64,000 bases of DNA from Fibrella aestuarina BUZ 2 (GTDB lineage: Bacteria > Bacteroidota > Bacteroidia > Cytophagales > Spirosomataceae), in the NCBI RefSeq assembly GCF_000331105.1, contig NC_020054.1:2388813-2452812 (forward strand), given 5' to 3'. Shown one piece after another: positions 1 to 8,044 of this stretch. A program made the translations under genes and the position numbers. The stretch's first letter is position 1. Each line of letters opens with the position of its first letter. The notes beneath the pieces were generated by a model. That model made no database searches and was not told the DNA's origin. It saw only the letters and a list, made by a program, of their open reading frames with translations.

Positions 1-203
1 TAAACTTGGCGCGCGGTACTCGCCGTATTTTTGGACCTGTGGCGTTAGGGCCTGGAGGTGGTTCACTAGGCGCTATGGCAGCTGAAATGGAACCGGGTGA
101 TCGGATTTCAATTCAGGTCGAAGGCGTGCAGCGGCGTAATTTCCGGGGCGATATTAGTGAGGTGCCAATGGGTAACCTCATTCAAAACATAGCGCTCTAT
201 TAA
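1..203 (+). CDS. gldM: Gliding motility / type IX secretion protein GldM, C-terminal fragment
   Basis: This is the last ~67 codons of a gene entering from the left edge, read from base 3 with no start in the window. The residues run from NLARGTRRIFG to PMGNLIQNIALY, with PGDRISIQVEGVQRRNFRGD near the end. That fits the C-terminal domain of GldM, the inner-membrane-anchored periplasmic shaft of the type IX secretion motor. The identification rests mainly on its position directly before gldN, because gldKLMN is a conserved gene order in Bacteroidota. The fragment is too short for independent proof. An in-frame TTG at base 6 is not a real start. Confidence 0.75.
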   Translation, partial: NLARGTRRIFGPVALGPGGGSLGAMAAEMEPGDRISIQVEGVQRRNFRGDISEVPMGNLIQNIALY

Positions 204-208
204 TGTAC

Positions 209-232
209 TAAAGCGGGCGTTGGCCCGTTTTT
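209..232 (+). terminator. Hairpin with T tract between gldM and gldN
   Basis: A GC-rich stem (CGGGC / GCCCG) with a GTTG loop is extended by A-T pairs and followed by five Ts. It begins six bases after the gldM stop codon. It looks like an intrinsic terminator or attenuator lying inside what is normally one operon. Confidence 0.6.
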
Positions 233-264
233 AGCTTAGACAGTTAATGACCTTATATCCAGCG

Positions 265-1338
265 ATGAAGCAGGCTACGATGATACGGACAATGGCGCTA
301 TCGGCAACGGCAGTGTTGACCTTGGCGGGCAGTGCAGCCATAGCCCAGGAGCGCGACAACAGCAAATACAACTCGATGTCGGTGCGCCCGATCAACGAGA
401 ACGATATTATGATGAAGAAGACGCTCTGGCGTCGGATTGATCTAAAAGAAACGCAGAACGCCAGTATGTTTTCGAAGAACAATGAGATTACTAAGTACCT
501 CATTGACGCGGTGAAAGCGGGCTTGCTTGATGCTTACGCGAATGACTCGTGTACCCGGAAAATCGATCCGTCGAAATTCCACGAGGCGATTTTGGTACCG
601 AACACTGACGGCGGTCTGTCGAAAGAAGAGATCGAAGCTGGTTTTGGTCAGCAAGCGGCCGGTGGCAAAGACGATGGCTGGGGAAATCCAGCGAAGAAGG
701 ACGATCCCAAGGCAACGGCTAAAACCAAACCGGCGGATGACGGCTGGGGGGCTCCTGCCCCCAAGAAAGCCGCTGCTGACGATGGTTGGGGTGCTCCCGT
801 GAAGAAAACGGCTAAAGCAAGCAGCAAGAAAGGCAAGAAGGCTACGCAGCCCGTTGCTGAAGCTAAACCCGAAGCGGTTACAACAGCAGCACCAGCTAGC
901 TCAACCGCACCGACCTTCTCAGGCGACGAGCGTTTTGCCAAGGAGTTCAACGTACTTGAAGTGAAAGAAGACTGGATCTTCGACAAAAAGCGGTCACGGC
1001 TGTATTATGATATTCAGACGGTAACCATGTTGCTACCGGCTGACAAGAATGCCGCTGGTTTTGAAGTACCGGTAGCGACGTTCAAATACAAAGATCTGGA
1101 CAAGCTGTTCCGCTCAGACCCGAAGAAATTTGTGTGGTATAACCCGCAAAATCAGGCCCAGCACAAGAACCTCGCTGATGCCTTCGACCTTCGCTTGTTC
1201 TATGGTCGGATCACGAAAGTGGCTAACCCGGAAGATAAAGACCTCGTTGGTATTTACGGCGATAAAGAAGGTCTGATGAAGTCGTATCAGAGCGAGTATG
1301 AACTGATGGAGATCGAGCACGGTCTCTGGGAATACTAA
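265..1338 (+). CDS. gldN: Gliding motility / type IX secretion protein GldN
   Basis: GldN is a periplasmic partner of GldK; together they form the ring under the outer membrane in the type IX secretion system. The protein starts with a signal peptide (hydrophobic ALSATAVLTLAG, then AIAQ). The usual GldN features follow: an early 'RPINENDIMMKKTLWRRIDLKE' region and the C-terminal 'EDWIFDKKRSRLYYDIQ' and 'GLWEY' regions. Between them, about residues 130-215, is an unusual Ala/Lys/Asp-rich linker with three DDGWG(A/N)P motifs. Start choice is uncertain: in-frame ATGs lie at 247, 265 and 280. I took 265 because it gives a normal signal peptide. The gene lies 60 bp after gldM and ends in a strong hairpin. 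Confidence 0.9.
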   Translation: MKQATMIRTMALSATAVLTLAGSAAIAQERDNSKYNSMSVRPINENDIMMKKTLWRRIDLKETQNASMFSKNNEITKYLIDAVKAGLLDAYANDSCTRKIDPSKFHEAILVPNTDGGLSKEEIEAGFGQQAAGGKDDGWGNPAKKDDPKATAKTKPADDGWGAPAPKKAAADDGWGAPVKKTAKASSKKGKKATQPVAEAKPEAVTTAAPASSTAPTFSGDERFAKEFNVLEVKEDWIFDKKRSRLYYDIQTVTMLLPADKNAAGFEVPVATFKYKDLDKLFRSDPKKFVWYNPQNQAQHKNLADAFDLRLFYGRITKVANPEDKDLVGIYGDKEGLMKSYQSEYELMEIEHGLWEY

Positions 1339-1352
1339 GAGACGTTTAACGT

Positions 1353-1446
1353 AAAAAGTCCACAGTCCGCTGTTCTCAGTTGCATTGCGTCGACCAATCG
1401 TTTGGACGATGTAGCACAACCGAGAACAGCGGACTGTGGACTTTTT
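1353..1446. terminator. Long inverted repeat between convergent gldN and uvrC
   Basis: Two perfect 25-bp arms (1353-1377 and 1422-1446) are separated by 44 bp, and pairing continues for a few bases inward. The outer ends are A5 and T5, so the structure would give a U tract on both strands. It fits a bidirectional terminator for two convergent genes. Confidence 0.75.
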
Positions 1447-1454
1447 AACTGTTT

Positions 1455-3263
1455 CTACGCTTCCTGCGCTTCGAAGTATTGCTTCACTTTCAGCGCTTTG
1501 TCGGCACCGATCACCTGCGCAATGGCGTCCGTATCAGCCTCGCGGATTTTCTTTACCCCTTTGAAATAGGAGAGCAGTTTGGTGGCCGTGACCTTGCCAA
1601 TGCCTTCGATGCCTTCCAACTCACTGATCAGGCTGTTTTTGCTGCGTTTGTCGCGGTGGTGCGTGATGCCAAACCGGTGCGCTTCGTCGCGGCATTGCTG
1701 AATGAGCTTGAGCGACTCTGACTTCTTATCAATATAGAGGGGCAGCGAATCTTCGGGGAAATAAATTTCTTCCAGTCGTTTAGCGATGCTGATGATCGGA
1801 ATTTTTCCGTACAGATCCAGCTTTTTCAAGGCATCGCAGGCGGCGCTGAGCTGGCCCTTCCCACCGTCAATAACGATCAGGTCGGGGAGGGGGGCGTTCT
1901 CTTCGAGCAGGCGACTATACCGGCGCGTGACCACTTCGTGCATACTGGCGAAGTCGTTAGGACCCACGACCGTTTTGATGCTGAAGTGACGGTACTCTTT
2001 GGTGGCTGGTTTGCCATCAATAAAGCACACCATCGCCGACACCGGGTTTGTGCCCTGGATGTTAGAGTTATCGAAACACTCGATGCGCCGGGGCAGGTTT
2101 TTGAGTTGCAAGTCCTGCTTGAGTCGGATGAGCACCCGATCTTTCTTACTGGCACTGGCCGAGGCTTCAGCGGCCTGTCGTTCCTGCCGTTCGCGCCGGA
2201 AATAAAGCACGTTTTTCAACGACATATCCATCAGTTTCCGCTTGTCGCCAATCTGCGGCACGGTTATCTCCGCTTTCAGGTCGGTTTCCAGCGGAATGTT
2301 CGTGATAATCTCCTTCGCCTGGCTGCCGTATTGGTCACGGAATTCCACAATCATCATCGTCAGCAGATCGGCGTCGGTTTCGTCGAGCTTTTTCTTGATC
2401 TCGACCGTATGCGTCTGGATGATGGTGCCGTTCACCACCTTCATAAAATTGACGTAAGCGGCCGTTTCGTCGGAGGCAATCGTAAACACGTCGGCATCGG
2501 CGATTTTCGGGTTCACCACCGTCGATTTGCTTTGAAAACGCTGCAAGACATCGAGCTTGTCTTTGTACTGCTGCGCCTGCTCAAACGCCAGATTGTTGGC
2601 CGACTCCACCATGCGGTTACGAAAATACTCCTGCGCGGGCTTGAGCTGCCCTTTCAGAATGGCGTGAATCTGCTCGATGTCGGCATCGTAATCGGCTTCG
2701 GCCTGTTTGCCTTCGCAGGGGCCTTTGCAATTGCCGATATGGTACTCCAGGCACACCTTGTATTTGCCCGCCTCGATGTTTTCGGGCGACAGGTTGTAGT
2801 TGCAGGTACGTAGCGTAAAGAGCTGGCTGAACATTTCCAGCACGGCATACATGGGCTTTAGCTGCGCGTAAGGGCCGTAGTGTGTTCCCTGCCCGCGCTC
2901 GATGCGCCGCGTGGTTACGACGCGCGGAAAATGCTCGTTGGTAACCAGCACGAACGGGTACGTCTTGTCGTCGCGCAGCAGGATGTTGTAGCGCGGCTGG
3001 TATCGTTTGATAAGCTGATTTTCGAGCAGCAACGCATCGAACTCGGTATGCACGATGGTAAACTCGATCTTGCGAATCTGGCTTACCAGCCGCTGCGTTT
3101 TGCGGTCGTGTTGGTTCGATTTATTGAAGTAGCTGCTGACCCGGTTTTTCAGGTCCTTGGCTTTGCCCACATAGATTACCTCGCCCGTCGCGTCGAAATA
3201 CCGATACACGCCGGGTTCGTGGGGCACCTTGGCTAGCTCCTTCTTGTAATCAAAATCTGGCAT
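1455..3263 (-). CDS. uvrC: Excinuclease ABC subunit C
   Basis: UvrC makes the two incisions around a DNA lesion in UvrABC nucleotide excision repair. The order is a GIY-YIG nuclease domain at the N-terminus ('PGVYRYFD', 'VIYVGKAKDLKNRV'), a cysteine-containing middle ('GNCKGPCEG'), a UVR helical hairpin around residues 200-240 that contacts UvrB, and an RNase H-like nuclease domain ('IECFDNSNIQG', 'DLIVIDGGKGQL', 'HRFGITHHR'). A C-terminal helix-hairpin-helix pair ends it ('LEGIEGIGKVTATKLLSYF'). I chose the ATG at 3263 (MPDFDYKKEL), which matches the usual family N-terminus; an ATG ten codons upstream at 3293 overlaps a palindromic repeat. About 600 residues is normal length. Confidence 0.96.
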   Translation of the reverse strand: MPDFDYKKELAKVPHEPGVYRYFDATGEVIYVGKAKDLKNRVSSYFNKSNQHDRKTQRLVSQIRKIEFTIVHTEFDALLLENQLIKRYQPRYNILLRDDKTYPFVLVTNEHFPRVVTTRRIERGQGTHYGPYAQLKPMYAVLEMFSQLFTLRTCNYNLSPENIEAGKYKVCLEYHIGNCKGPCEGKQAEADYDADIEQIHAILKGQLKPAQEYFRNRMVESANNLAFEQAQQYKDKLDVLQRFQSKSTVVNPKIADADVFTIASDETAAYVNFMKVVNGTIIQTHTVEIKKKLDETDADLLTMMIVEFRDQYGSQAKEIITNIPLETDLKAEITVPQIGDKRKLMDMSLKNVLYFRRERQERQAAEASASASKKDRVLIRLKQDLQLKNLPRRIECFDNSNIQGTNPVSAMVCFIDGKPATKEYRHFSIKTVVGPNDFASMHEVVTRRYSRLLEENAPLPDLIVIDGGKGQLSAACDALKKLDLYGKIPIISIAKRLEEIYFPEDSLPLYIDKKSESLKLIQQCRDEAHRFGITHHRDKRSKNSLISELEGIEGIGKVTATKLLSYFKGVKKIREADTDAIAQVIGADKALKVKQYFEAQEA

Positions 3264-3285
3264 AGAGACGGGTCGTTCGGTTGTC

Positions 3286-3318
3286 AAACCCATAAGGTTT
3301 CGGAAACCTCATAGGTTT
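3286..3318. repeat. 33-nt palindromic repeat upstream of uvrC
   Basis: Arms 3286-3300 and 3304-3318 are 15 bp each around a CGG centre, with two mismatches that would be G-U pairs in RNA. The AGGTTTCGGAAACCT core resembles palindromes I recall as dispersed in Cytophagales genomes; that is from memory. It lies in the 215-bp gap (3264-3478) before uvrC, in which I see no gene. Confidence 0.6.
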
Positions 3319-3478
3319 AGTAGATAATGCCAATGAATGACTACCTGGTAAACAAGTGCAGAAAGGTAAAGGTTGCCCGACAAAGGGTACGGCAAGTCCC
3401 AATAATAGCCCTTTGGCACGCTGAGTGCGTGTTTATAACGAAGACCGTAGCGCGCCTGCAAACGCCAGATGAACCCGC

Positions 3479-4312
3479 TTACTCGATCCAGTTTTCGAGC
3501 GTACCGATGCCATCGATGGTGATCTGAACCTGATCGCCCGACTGAAGGGTGAACGTGTTGGGCGGCACGATGCCCGTACCGGTCATCAGGAAAACGCCGT
3601 CGGGAAACGAGCATTCACGGAACAGGAATGACACCAGTTCGGTATGGCTCCGCTTCATCTGATTGATGGCAATGCGCTGATCGAACGCGGTGTCGCCCTT
3701 ACGTTGAATGACGAGCCGGATTTCTGATTCGGGGGCGATGGGTTGGCCAGGTACGTAGAGGCAGGGGCCAATGGCGGCGCAACGGTCGTAACTTTTGGCT
3801 TGAGGCAGGTAGAGCGGATTTTCGCCCTCGATGCTGCGCGAGCTCATGTCGTTGCCGACGGTATAACCCACGATGGTGCCCGAAGCCGTGATAAAGAGCG
3901 TTAGTTCCGGCTCAGGTACGTCCCAGGTTGAGTCTTTCCGGATGCGGAGGGCGTCGCGGGTGCCGACGGTGCGCTGGGCCGTGGCTTTGAAAAACAGTTC
4001 GGGCCGCTCAGCGACGTACACTTTGTCATAAAACGTATCGCCACCGGCTTCTTTCGACTCATCCATACGGGCGTCGCGGCTCCGCAGGTACGTTACGCCC
4101 GACGCCCAGATTTCCTGCCGCTGAATGGGCGCCAGAATCGTCTGCTCGCTCAGCCAGTTGGCGTCTTTAGCCTCAGCCGTGTCGAAATCAGCTGAAGCGG
4201 CGGCGTACAGATCGTCGCGGTTGATGTAGGTATCCCAGTTGGTATCGCTTAAGAGCTTGATCTGGTCGTTTTGGGCTAAAACGATGCCGGCGGATGTGCG
4301 GTAGATGTGCAT
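3479..4312 (-). CDS. Fumarylacetoacetate hydrolase-family protein (2-dehydro-3-deoxyarabinonate dehydratase-like)
   Basis: The C-terminal two thirds is a fumarylacetoacetase fold: 'DVPEPELTLFI' and 'GYTVGNDMSSRSIEGENPLYLPQAK' carry the acidic residues that bind the divalent metal in this family. Near residues 80-95 it has 'SRDARMDESKEAG', a segment I associate with the dehydratases acting on 2-keto-3-deoxy sugar acids. The protein is cytoplasmic and 277 residues, usual for the group. It stands alone, divergent from mnmA, with no sugar-acid genes around it, so the substrate is a guess. Other possibilities are acylpyruvate or fumarylpyruvate hydrolases. Confidence 0.85.
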   Translation of the reverse strand: MHIYRTSAGIVLAQNDQIKLLSDTNWDTYINRDDLYAAASADFDTAEAKDANWLSEQTILAPIQRQEIWASGVTYLRSRDARMDESKEAGGDTFYDKVYVAERPELFFKATAQRTVGTRDALRIRKDSTWDVPEPELTLFITASGTIVGYTVGNDMSSRSIEGENPLYLPQAKSYDRCAAIGPCLYVPGQPIAPESEIRLVIQRKGDTAFDQRIAINQMKRSHTELVSFLFRECSFPDGVFLMTGTGIVPPNTFTLQSGDQVQITIDGIGTLENWIE

Positions 4313-4482
4313 AGAGGCAAAAGAACAAACCCCTCCGAAACTATTCGTAAGTCAGGAAAGGTTGTTTTACTGGTTCGGGATAACAGGTCGGCATCGACCG
4401 CGTAACCGGGCGACGATGCCCGCTCCCGAAACCCCTGTCAACACAGTTAATCATCGCCGGACTTTGAATCCGGTTAGATACC

Positions 4483-5616
4483 ATGAGTAAACACGGACGC
4501 ATTCTGGTCGCGATGAGCGGCGGAATTGACTCGTCGCTCGCAGCGGTGATGCTGCACGATGAAGGGTACGAGGTCATCGGGATGACCATGAAAACCTGGG
4601 ACTACGCCTCGAGCGGCGGGACCAAAAAAGAAACCGGCTGCTGTAGTCTCGACAGCATCAACGACGCCCGAAACATCGCCGTCAGCCTCGGTTTCCCCCA
4701 CTACATTCTCGACATCCGCAACGAATTTGGCGATGCTGTCATCGACTACTTCACCGGCGAATACATCGAAGGCCGCACGCCCAATCCCTGCGTGATGTGT
4801 AATACCCACATCAAGTGGGATGCCCTGTTGCGCCGCGCCGACCGCCTCGACTGTGAATTTATTGCGACGGGCCACTACGCCCACATCCGGCAAGATGACT
4901 CCCCTGGCGCCTCCAACGGCCGGTACGTGATCTCGAAAGGCGTGGATACGCTCAAAGATCAATCGTACGTGCTGTGGGGGGTGTCGCAGGAGAGCCTTGC
5001 TCGCACGAAACTGCCCCTGGGGCATCTGCGGAAGACTGAAATCCGGGAGATGGCCACTGAGCGCGGCTTTGTCGAACTCGTGACCAAATCAGAATCGTAC
5101 GAAATCTGCTTCGTGCCCGACAACGATTACCGGGGCTTCCTGAAACGCCGGGTGCCGACGCTCGAAGCCGAGGTAGCGGGTGGTAATTTCGTGATGGAGT
5201 CGACGGGCAAGGTCGTGGGTAAACACGAAGGCTATCCGTTCTACACGATTGGTCAGCGTAAAGGGCTGGGTATTGCCCTGGGTCACCCGGTGTTCGTGAC
5301 CGAGATTCGGAAAGACACCAACGAGGTGGTGCTGGGTCTCGATACATCGCTCTACCGCGATGGTATGACGGTGAGCCGACTGAACCTACAGAAATACTCG
5401 AGCCTCGACGCGCCACTGGAAACGGTGACGAAGGTGCGCTACAAAGACGCCGGTACACCCGCCCTGATTACCCAAACCGGCCCCGACCTGATCGACGTTC
5501 ACTTTGCCGAGGGCGTGTCGGCTATTGCGCCGGGGCAGGCCGCTGTGTTCTACGAAGGCAACGACGTCATCGGCGGCGGCTGGATCATGAAAAGTTATAA
5601 GCAAACTAAAGAGTGA
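4483..5616 (+). CDS. mnmA: tRNA-specific 2-thiouridylase MnmA
   Basis: MnmA thiolates uridine 34 of tRNA-Lys, -Glu and -Gln using ATP and persulfide sulfur. Residues 12-18 (SGGIDSS) form the PP-loop that adenylates the base. The catalytic cysteines are Cys106 in 'NPCVMCN' and Cys209 in 'SYEICFVPD'. 'GHYAHI' and the 'YTIGQRKGLGI' beta-barrel segment are also present. Length is 377 residues, as expected. A 'GCCSLDSINDAR' insertion after the PP-loop region is a variant I associate with Bacteroidota. The stop codon lies inside the left arm of a long inverted repeat. Confidence 0.96.
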   Translation: MSKHGRILVAMSGGIDSSLAAVMLHDEGYEVIGMTMKTWDYASSGGTKKETGCCSLDSINDARNIAVSLGFPHYILDIRNEFGDAVIDYFTGEYIEGRTPNPCVMCNTHIKWDALLRRADRLDCEFIATGHYAHIRQDDSPGASNGRYVISKGVDTLKDQSYVLWGVSQESLARTKLPLGHLRKTEIREMATERGFVELVTKSESYEICFVPDNDYRGFLKRRVPTLEAEVAGGNFVMESTGKVVGKHEGYPFYTIGQRKGLGIALGHPVFVTEIRKDTNEVVLGLDTSLYRDGMTVSRLNLQKYSSLDAPLETVTKVRYKDAGTPALITQTGPDLIDVHFAEGVSAIAPGQAAVFYEGNDVIGGGWIMKSYKQTKE

Positions 5617-5680
5617 ACAAGCGAATGAGTGAAAGAGTGATGGGTTCGCGCCACTCTTTCACTCATTCGCTTGTTCACTC
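5611..5680 (+). terminator. 29-bp-arm inverted repeat overlapping the mnmA stop codon
   Basis: Arms 5611-5639 and 5652-5680 are perfectly complementary over 29 bp with a 12-bp loop. The mnmA stop codon (5614-5616) lies inside the left arm. The right arm ends 11 bp before the next start codon. It could terminate mnmA transcription or separate the two genes; there is no clear T tract. Confidence 0.5.
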
Positions 5681-5691
5681 ATTCAGTCTTT

Positions 5692-6537
5692 ATGATCCTT
5701 ACCGAATGCCCTCGTGATGCGATGCAGGGGCTGGCGCGGTTTATCCCGACAGCCGACAAGATTCGCTACCTGAACGTGCTGCTGCAAGTAGGCTTCGATA
5801 CGCTCGATTTCGGTTCGTTTGTATCGCCCAAAGCAGTGCCGCAGATGCAGGATACGGCCGAGGTGCTGGCCGGCTTAGACCTGGCAGGTACGTCGACGAA
5901 ACTGCTGGCGATCGTGGCGAACAGGCGCGGGGCCGAGCAGGCCGTAGGCTACGAGGCAATCCGGTACGTTGGCTTTCCATTGTCGGTGTCCGAGACGTTT
6001 CAGCAGCGCAACACCAACCGATCCATTGCCGAAGCCATAACCGATGTCGCCGCGATGCAACGACTTTGTCAGGAGGCCGACAAGGAGTTGGTGGTGTATC
6101 TGTCGATGGGATTTGGTAATCCCTACGGCGACGCCTACAGCCCGGCGCTCGTGGTCGACTACGCCCGGCAACTCGACGAACTGGGGATTCGCCATATCGT
6201 GCCGTCCGATACGATCGGCACGGCCACACCGGCTGGCATCGAAGCGTTATTCAATGAGTTAGCTGATGCCCTGCCGTTTCAGCGGTTTGGGGCGCACCTG
6301 CACGCCCGCCCCGACGAAACCGCCGCGAAAGTAACGGCCGCCGTGCAGGCTGGGGTTCATCGCCTTGATGGGGCTATTGGCGGCCTAGGTGGTTGCCCGA
6401 TGGCGGCCGATACGCTGACAGGTAATCTGCCGACCGAGGCTGTTGTGGGTACGTTGCAGGCGTTGAACGTACCTGTCACACTCGATCTGGACCGGTTGGC
6501 CGAGGCCGTACAACTGTCGCACGAGGTGTTAGGGTAG
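5692..6537 (+). CDS. Hydroxymethylglutaryl-CoA lyase family protein
   Basis: This is a TIM-barrel enzyme of the DRE-TIM/HMGL family, which cleaves HMG-CoA to acetoacetate and acetyl-CoA in leucine and ketone-body degradation. It opens with 'ILTECPRDAMQG' (family 'VEVGPRDGLQ'), followed by 'DTLDFGSFVSPKAVPQMQD', 'SDTIGTATPAGI', 'FGAHLHARPDETAAKV' with the metal-binding histidines, and 'GGLGGCPMA' with the catalytic cysteine. I chose the ATG at 5692; the upstream ATG at 5671 would start inside the inverted repeat. The opening motif departs from the usual form, so the exact substrate is not certain. Confidence 0.87.
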   Translation: MILTECPRDAMQGLARFIPTADKIRYLNVLLQVGFDTLDFGSFVSPKAVPQMQDTAEVLAGLDLAGTSTKLLAIVANRRGAEQAVGYEAIRYVGFPLSVSETFQQRNTNRSIAEAITDVAAMQRLCQEADKELVVYLSMGFGNPYGDAYSPALVVDYARQLDELGIRHIVPSDTIGTATPAGIEALFNELADALPFQRFGAHLHARPDETAAKVTAAVQAGVHRLDGAIGGLGGCPMAADTLTGNLPTEAVVGTLQALNVPVTLDLDRLAEAVQLSHEVLG

Positions 6538-6542
6538 GAAAT

Positions 6543-6959
6543 TTAGCGTAAAGCTTTGTAGACAACTTCCTGTTGGTTGGCGGTCAACACCAGATCTGTT
6601 GCGGTCAATTTCGTAATCCGCCAACGTTGACCGGTTAGCAACTCGTCGCCGACGCAACGAATCAGCATGCATTCGGGATGGGACAAGCCATCACCGTGGA
6701 ACAATATGGAGTCCGGCTTAGCAACAAACCCGCCTGCTCCACAACAACCGCCGTATTGTCGCCCCACCTCATCCGTCAGCCGGCCATCTTCATTGAAACG
6801 GACGACTGTCAGTTGACCGTAGGTAGGCGGCCACGCTTGTCCCTGATACGTACCTGATTGCCGCTCCCAGGTTTTGTAGAGCAGTTTGGTAGGTTCGACG
6901 TCGGTTGACTGGCAGGCCATTCCGATGAGCAGAATAAGTAGCGCGAGCGTCCGTATCAT
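6543..6959 (-). CDS. Small lipoprotein, paralogue of the next gene
   Basis: A lipoprotein signal peptide ends in the lipobox GMAC (Cys16), so the mature protein should be anchored in a membrane. The 138 residues contain 'LLYKTWERQSG', 'FNEDGRL', a 'GGCCGAGGF' cysteine pair and further cysteines at 'PECMLIRC'. Overall it resembles the small lipocalin-like or 'copper resistance NlpE-like' folds common in Bacteroidota, but I cannot assign a family. It lies five bases downstream of a paralogue on the same strand, so the two are probably one transcript. Confidence 0.7.
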   Translation of the reverse strand: MIRTLALLILLIGMACQSTDVEPTKLLYKTWERQSGTYQGQAWPPTYGQLTVVRFNEDGRLTDEVGRQYGGCCGAGGFVAKPDSILFHGDGLSHPECMLIRCVGDELLTGQRWRITKLTATDLVLTANQQEVVYKALR

Positions 6960-6964
6960 GGCAA

Positions 6965-7354
6965 TTAACGGGATTTGAACAGGATACGCTGGTCTTTATT
7001 GCTGATAATCAGCTCTGTTGAACTGAGCGTTTCGATCTGCCAAGGCGAATCAGCGGGTAGATCTGTCTGGCCGCAATAAACGTAAGCGCACGCAGGTTTT
7101 GCGTAGTCGGTGAGCAATGAAAGCTGATTGTTGGTGAACCTGAACCGATCGGGGTAACAACAACCGGCTTCGGCCTGATTCGCCCCGTAACGTACCTGAC
7201 CATCCGCCCGGAAGGTGAGTAGTTGACTAAGGCCGGTCGACGTAACCGGCTGCCGCTCCCAGGTTTTGTAGAATAACCTAGATGGCCCAACATCAGCTGA
7301 TTGGCAGGCGATCAAGAGGCTGAAGAGCAGGAAGCTGAGTAGCACTGTCCGCAT
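6965..7354 (-). CDS. Small lipoprotein, paralogue of the previous gene
   Basis: A signal peptide ends in LIAC (Cys17). The mature part shares with its downstream neighbour the order 'KTWERQP', a 'GCC' pair ('EAGCCYPDRFRF'), a second pair of cysteines ('PACAYVYCGQ') and a closing 'LSSTELIISNKDQRILFK' strand. The conserved cysteine spacing suggests two disulfides in a small beta-barrel. The two genes look like a tandem duplication that has diverged strongly. No function can be assigned. Confidence 0.7.
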   Translation of the reverse strand: MRTVLLSFLLFSLLIACQSADVGPSRLFYKTWERQPVTSTGLSQLLTFRADGQVRYGANQAEAGCCYPDRFRFTNNQLSLLTDYAKPACAYVYCGQTDLPADSPWQIETLSSTELIISNKDQRILFKSR

Positions 7355-7410
7355 GGGTACGTTGGGTGTTTAGAGGCAAGACTCCCAGCGGCACAAAACC
7401 GTTGGAATGG

Positions 7411-7935
7411 CTACATAAACAACTGCTGAATCTCCTCCTTGACGGCGCGCAGGGCGTCGGAGGTGGGCTGGCGGTCGCGCTGGATGATGCGCTCGAAAAT
7501 CCGCTTCGACAGGTCGAGGGCGGGCGCATCGGGCCGAACGTCGCCGCTCGCCTGGTTAATGAGCGTGGCTACGTCGTTCATGGCGCCCTGAATCTGCTCC
7601 CAAACTGCCTGACTCATGTAGACCTGCTGCGAGAGGTTATGGTTAAACTCGTCGCGGATGTCGCGTAGTAGCAACTGTTGCAGATCGAGGGCGGTGTCGG
7701 CCTGCCCGCCGAGCCGAAGCAATAATTGGTTGGGGCTAATGCGTTCCAGAAACAGAACCATGCGCTCGTAGGCCTGTAGCCGAATGGGCACCACCGTTTC
7801 GGTATAGCGTTGTTTAACGTCGTTGTGGTGGCGGTCGGCCTCGCGTTGCAGCAGTAGCTTTACGGTCAGGTACATGCCATACAGAACAAGCGCCGCCGGA
7901 ATAAACAGTTTAATCAAGTCACCAAGGACAGCCAT
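7411..7935 (-). CDS. Membrane-anchored protein of unknown function (DUF7935-like)
   Basis: A single N-terminal transmembrane helix (about residues 8-28, 'LFIPAALVLYGMYLTVKLLL') is followed by a helical, soluble 145-residue part with 'VVPIRLQAYERMVLFLERISPNQLL' and 'IRDEFNHNLSQQVYMS'. This matches from memory a family conserved in Bacteroidota and named DUF7935. No enzymatic motif is visible. The start codon touches a TAnnTTTG promoter element that serves the opposite strand, so this gene and the IscA-like gene are divergent. Confidence 0.75.
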   Translation of the reverse strand: MAVLGDLIKLFIPAALVLYGMYLTVKLLLQREADRHHNDVKQRYTETVVPIRLQAYERMVLFLERISPNQLLLRLGGQADTALDLQQLLLRDIRDEFNHNLSQQVYMSQAVWEQIQGAMNDVATLINQASGDVRPDAPALDLSKRIFERIIQRDRQPTSDALRAVKEEIQQLFM

Positions 7936-7943
7936 TATCTTTG
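7936..7943 (+). promoter_or_regulatory. Bacteroidota -7 promoter element for the IscA-like gene
   Basis: TATCTTTG matches the -7 consensus TAnnTTTG exactly. Transcription would start near 7950, about 95 bases before the ATG at 8045. I do not see a clear TTG-type -33 element. Confidence 0.45.
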
Positions 7944-8044
7944 TAGTTTTAATAGAGTTTAGTCGTTTGTCGATTGCGTTGCCATCACTGGGTTAGTAGC
8001 CACGGGATGCACCGCCTGGTCAACCGACCAATGCCCCATCACCT

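Noticed and set aside
1938..2813. 291-codon open frame on the plus strand inside uvrC
   Set aside because: It is the antisense shadow of uvrC; composition is Val/Gly/His-rich with no domain and no separate start signal.
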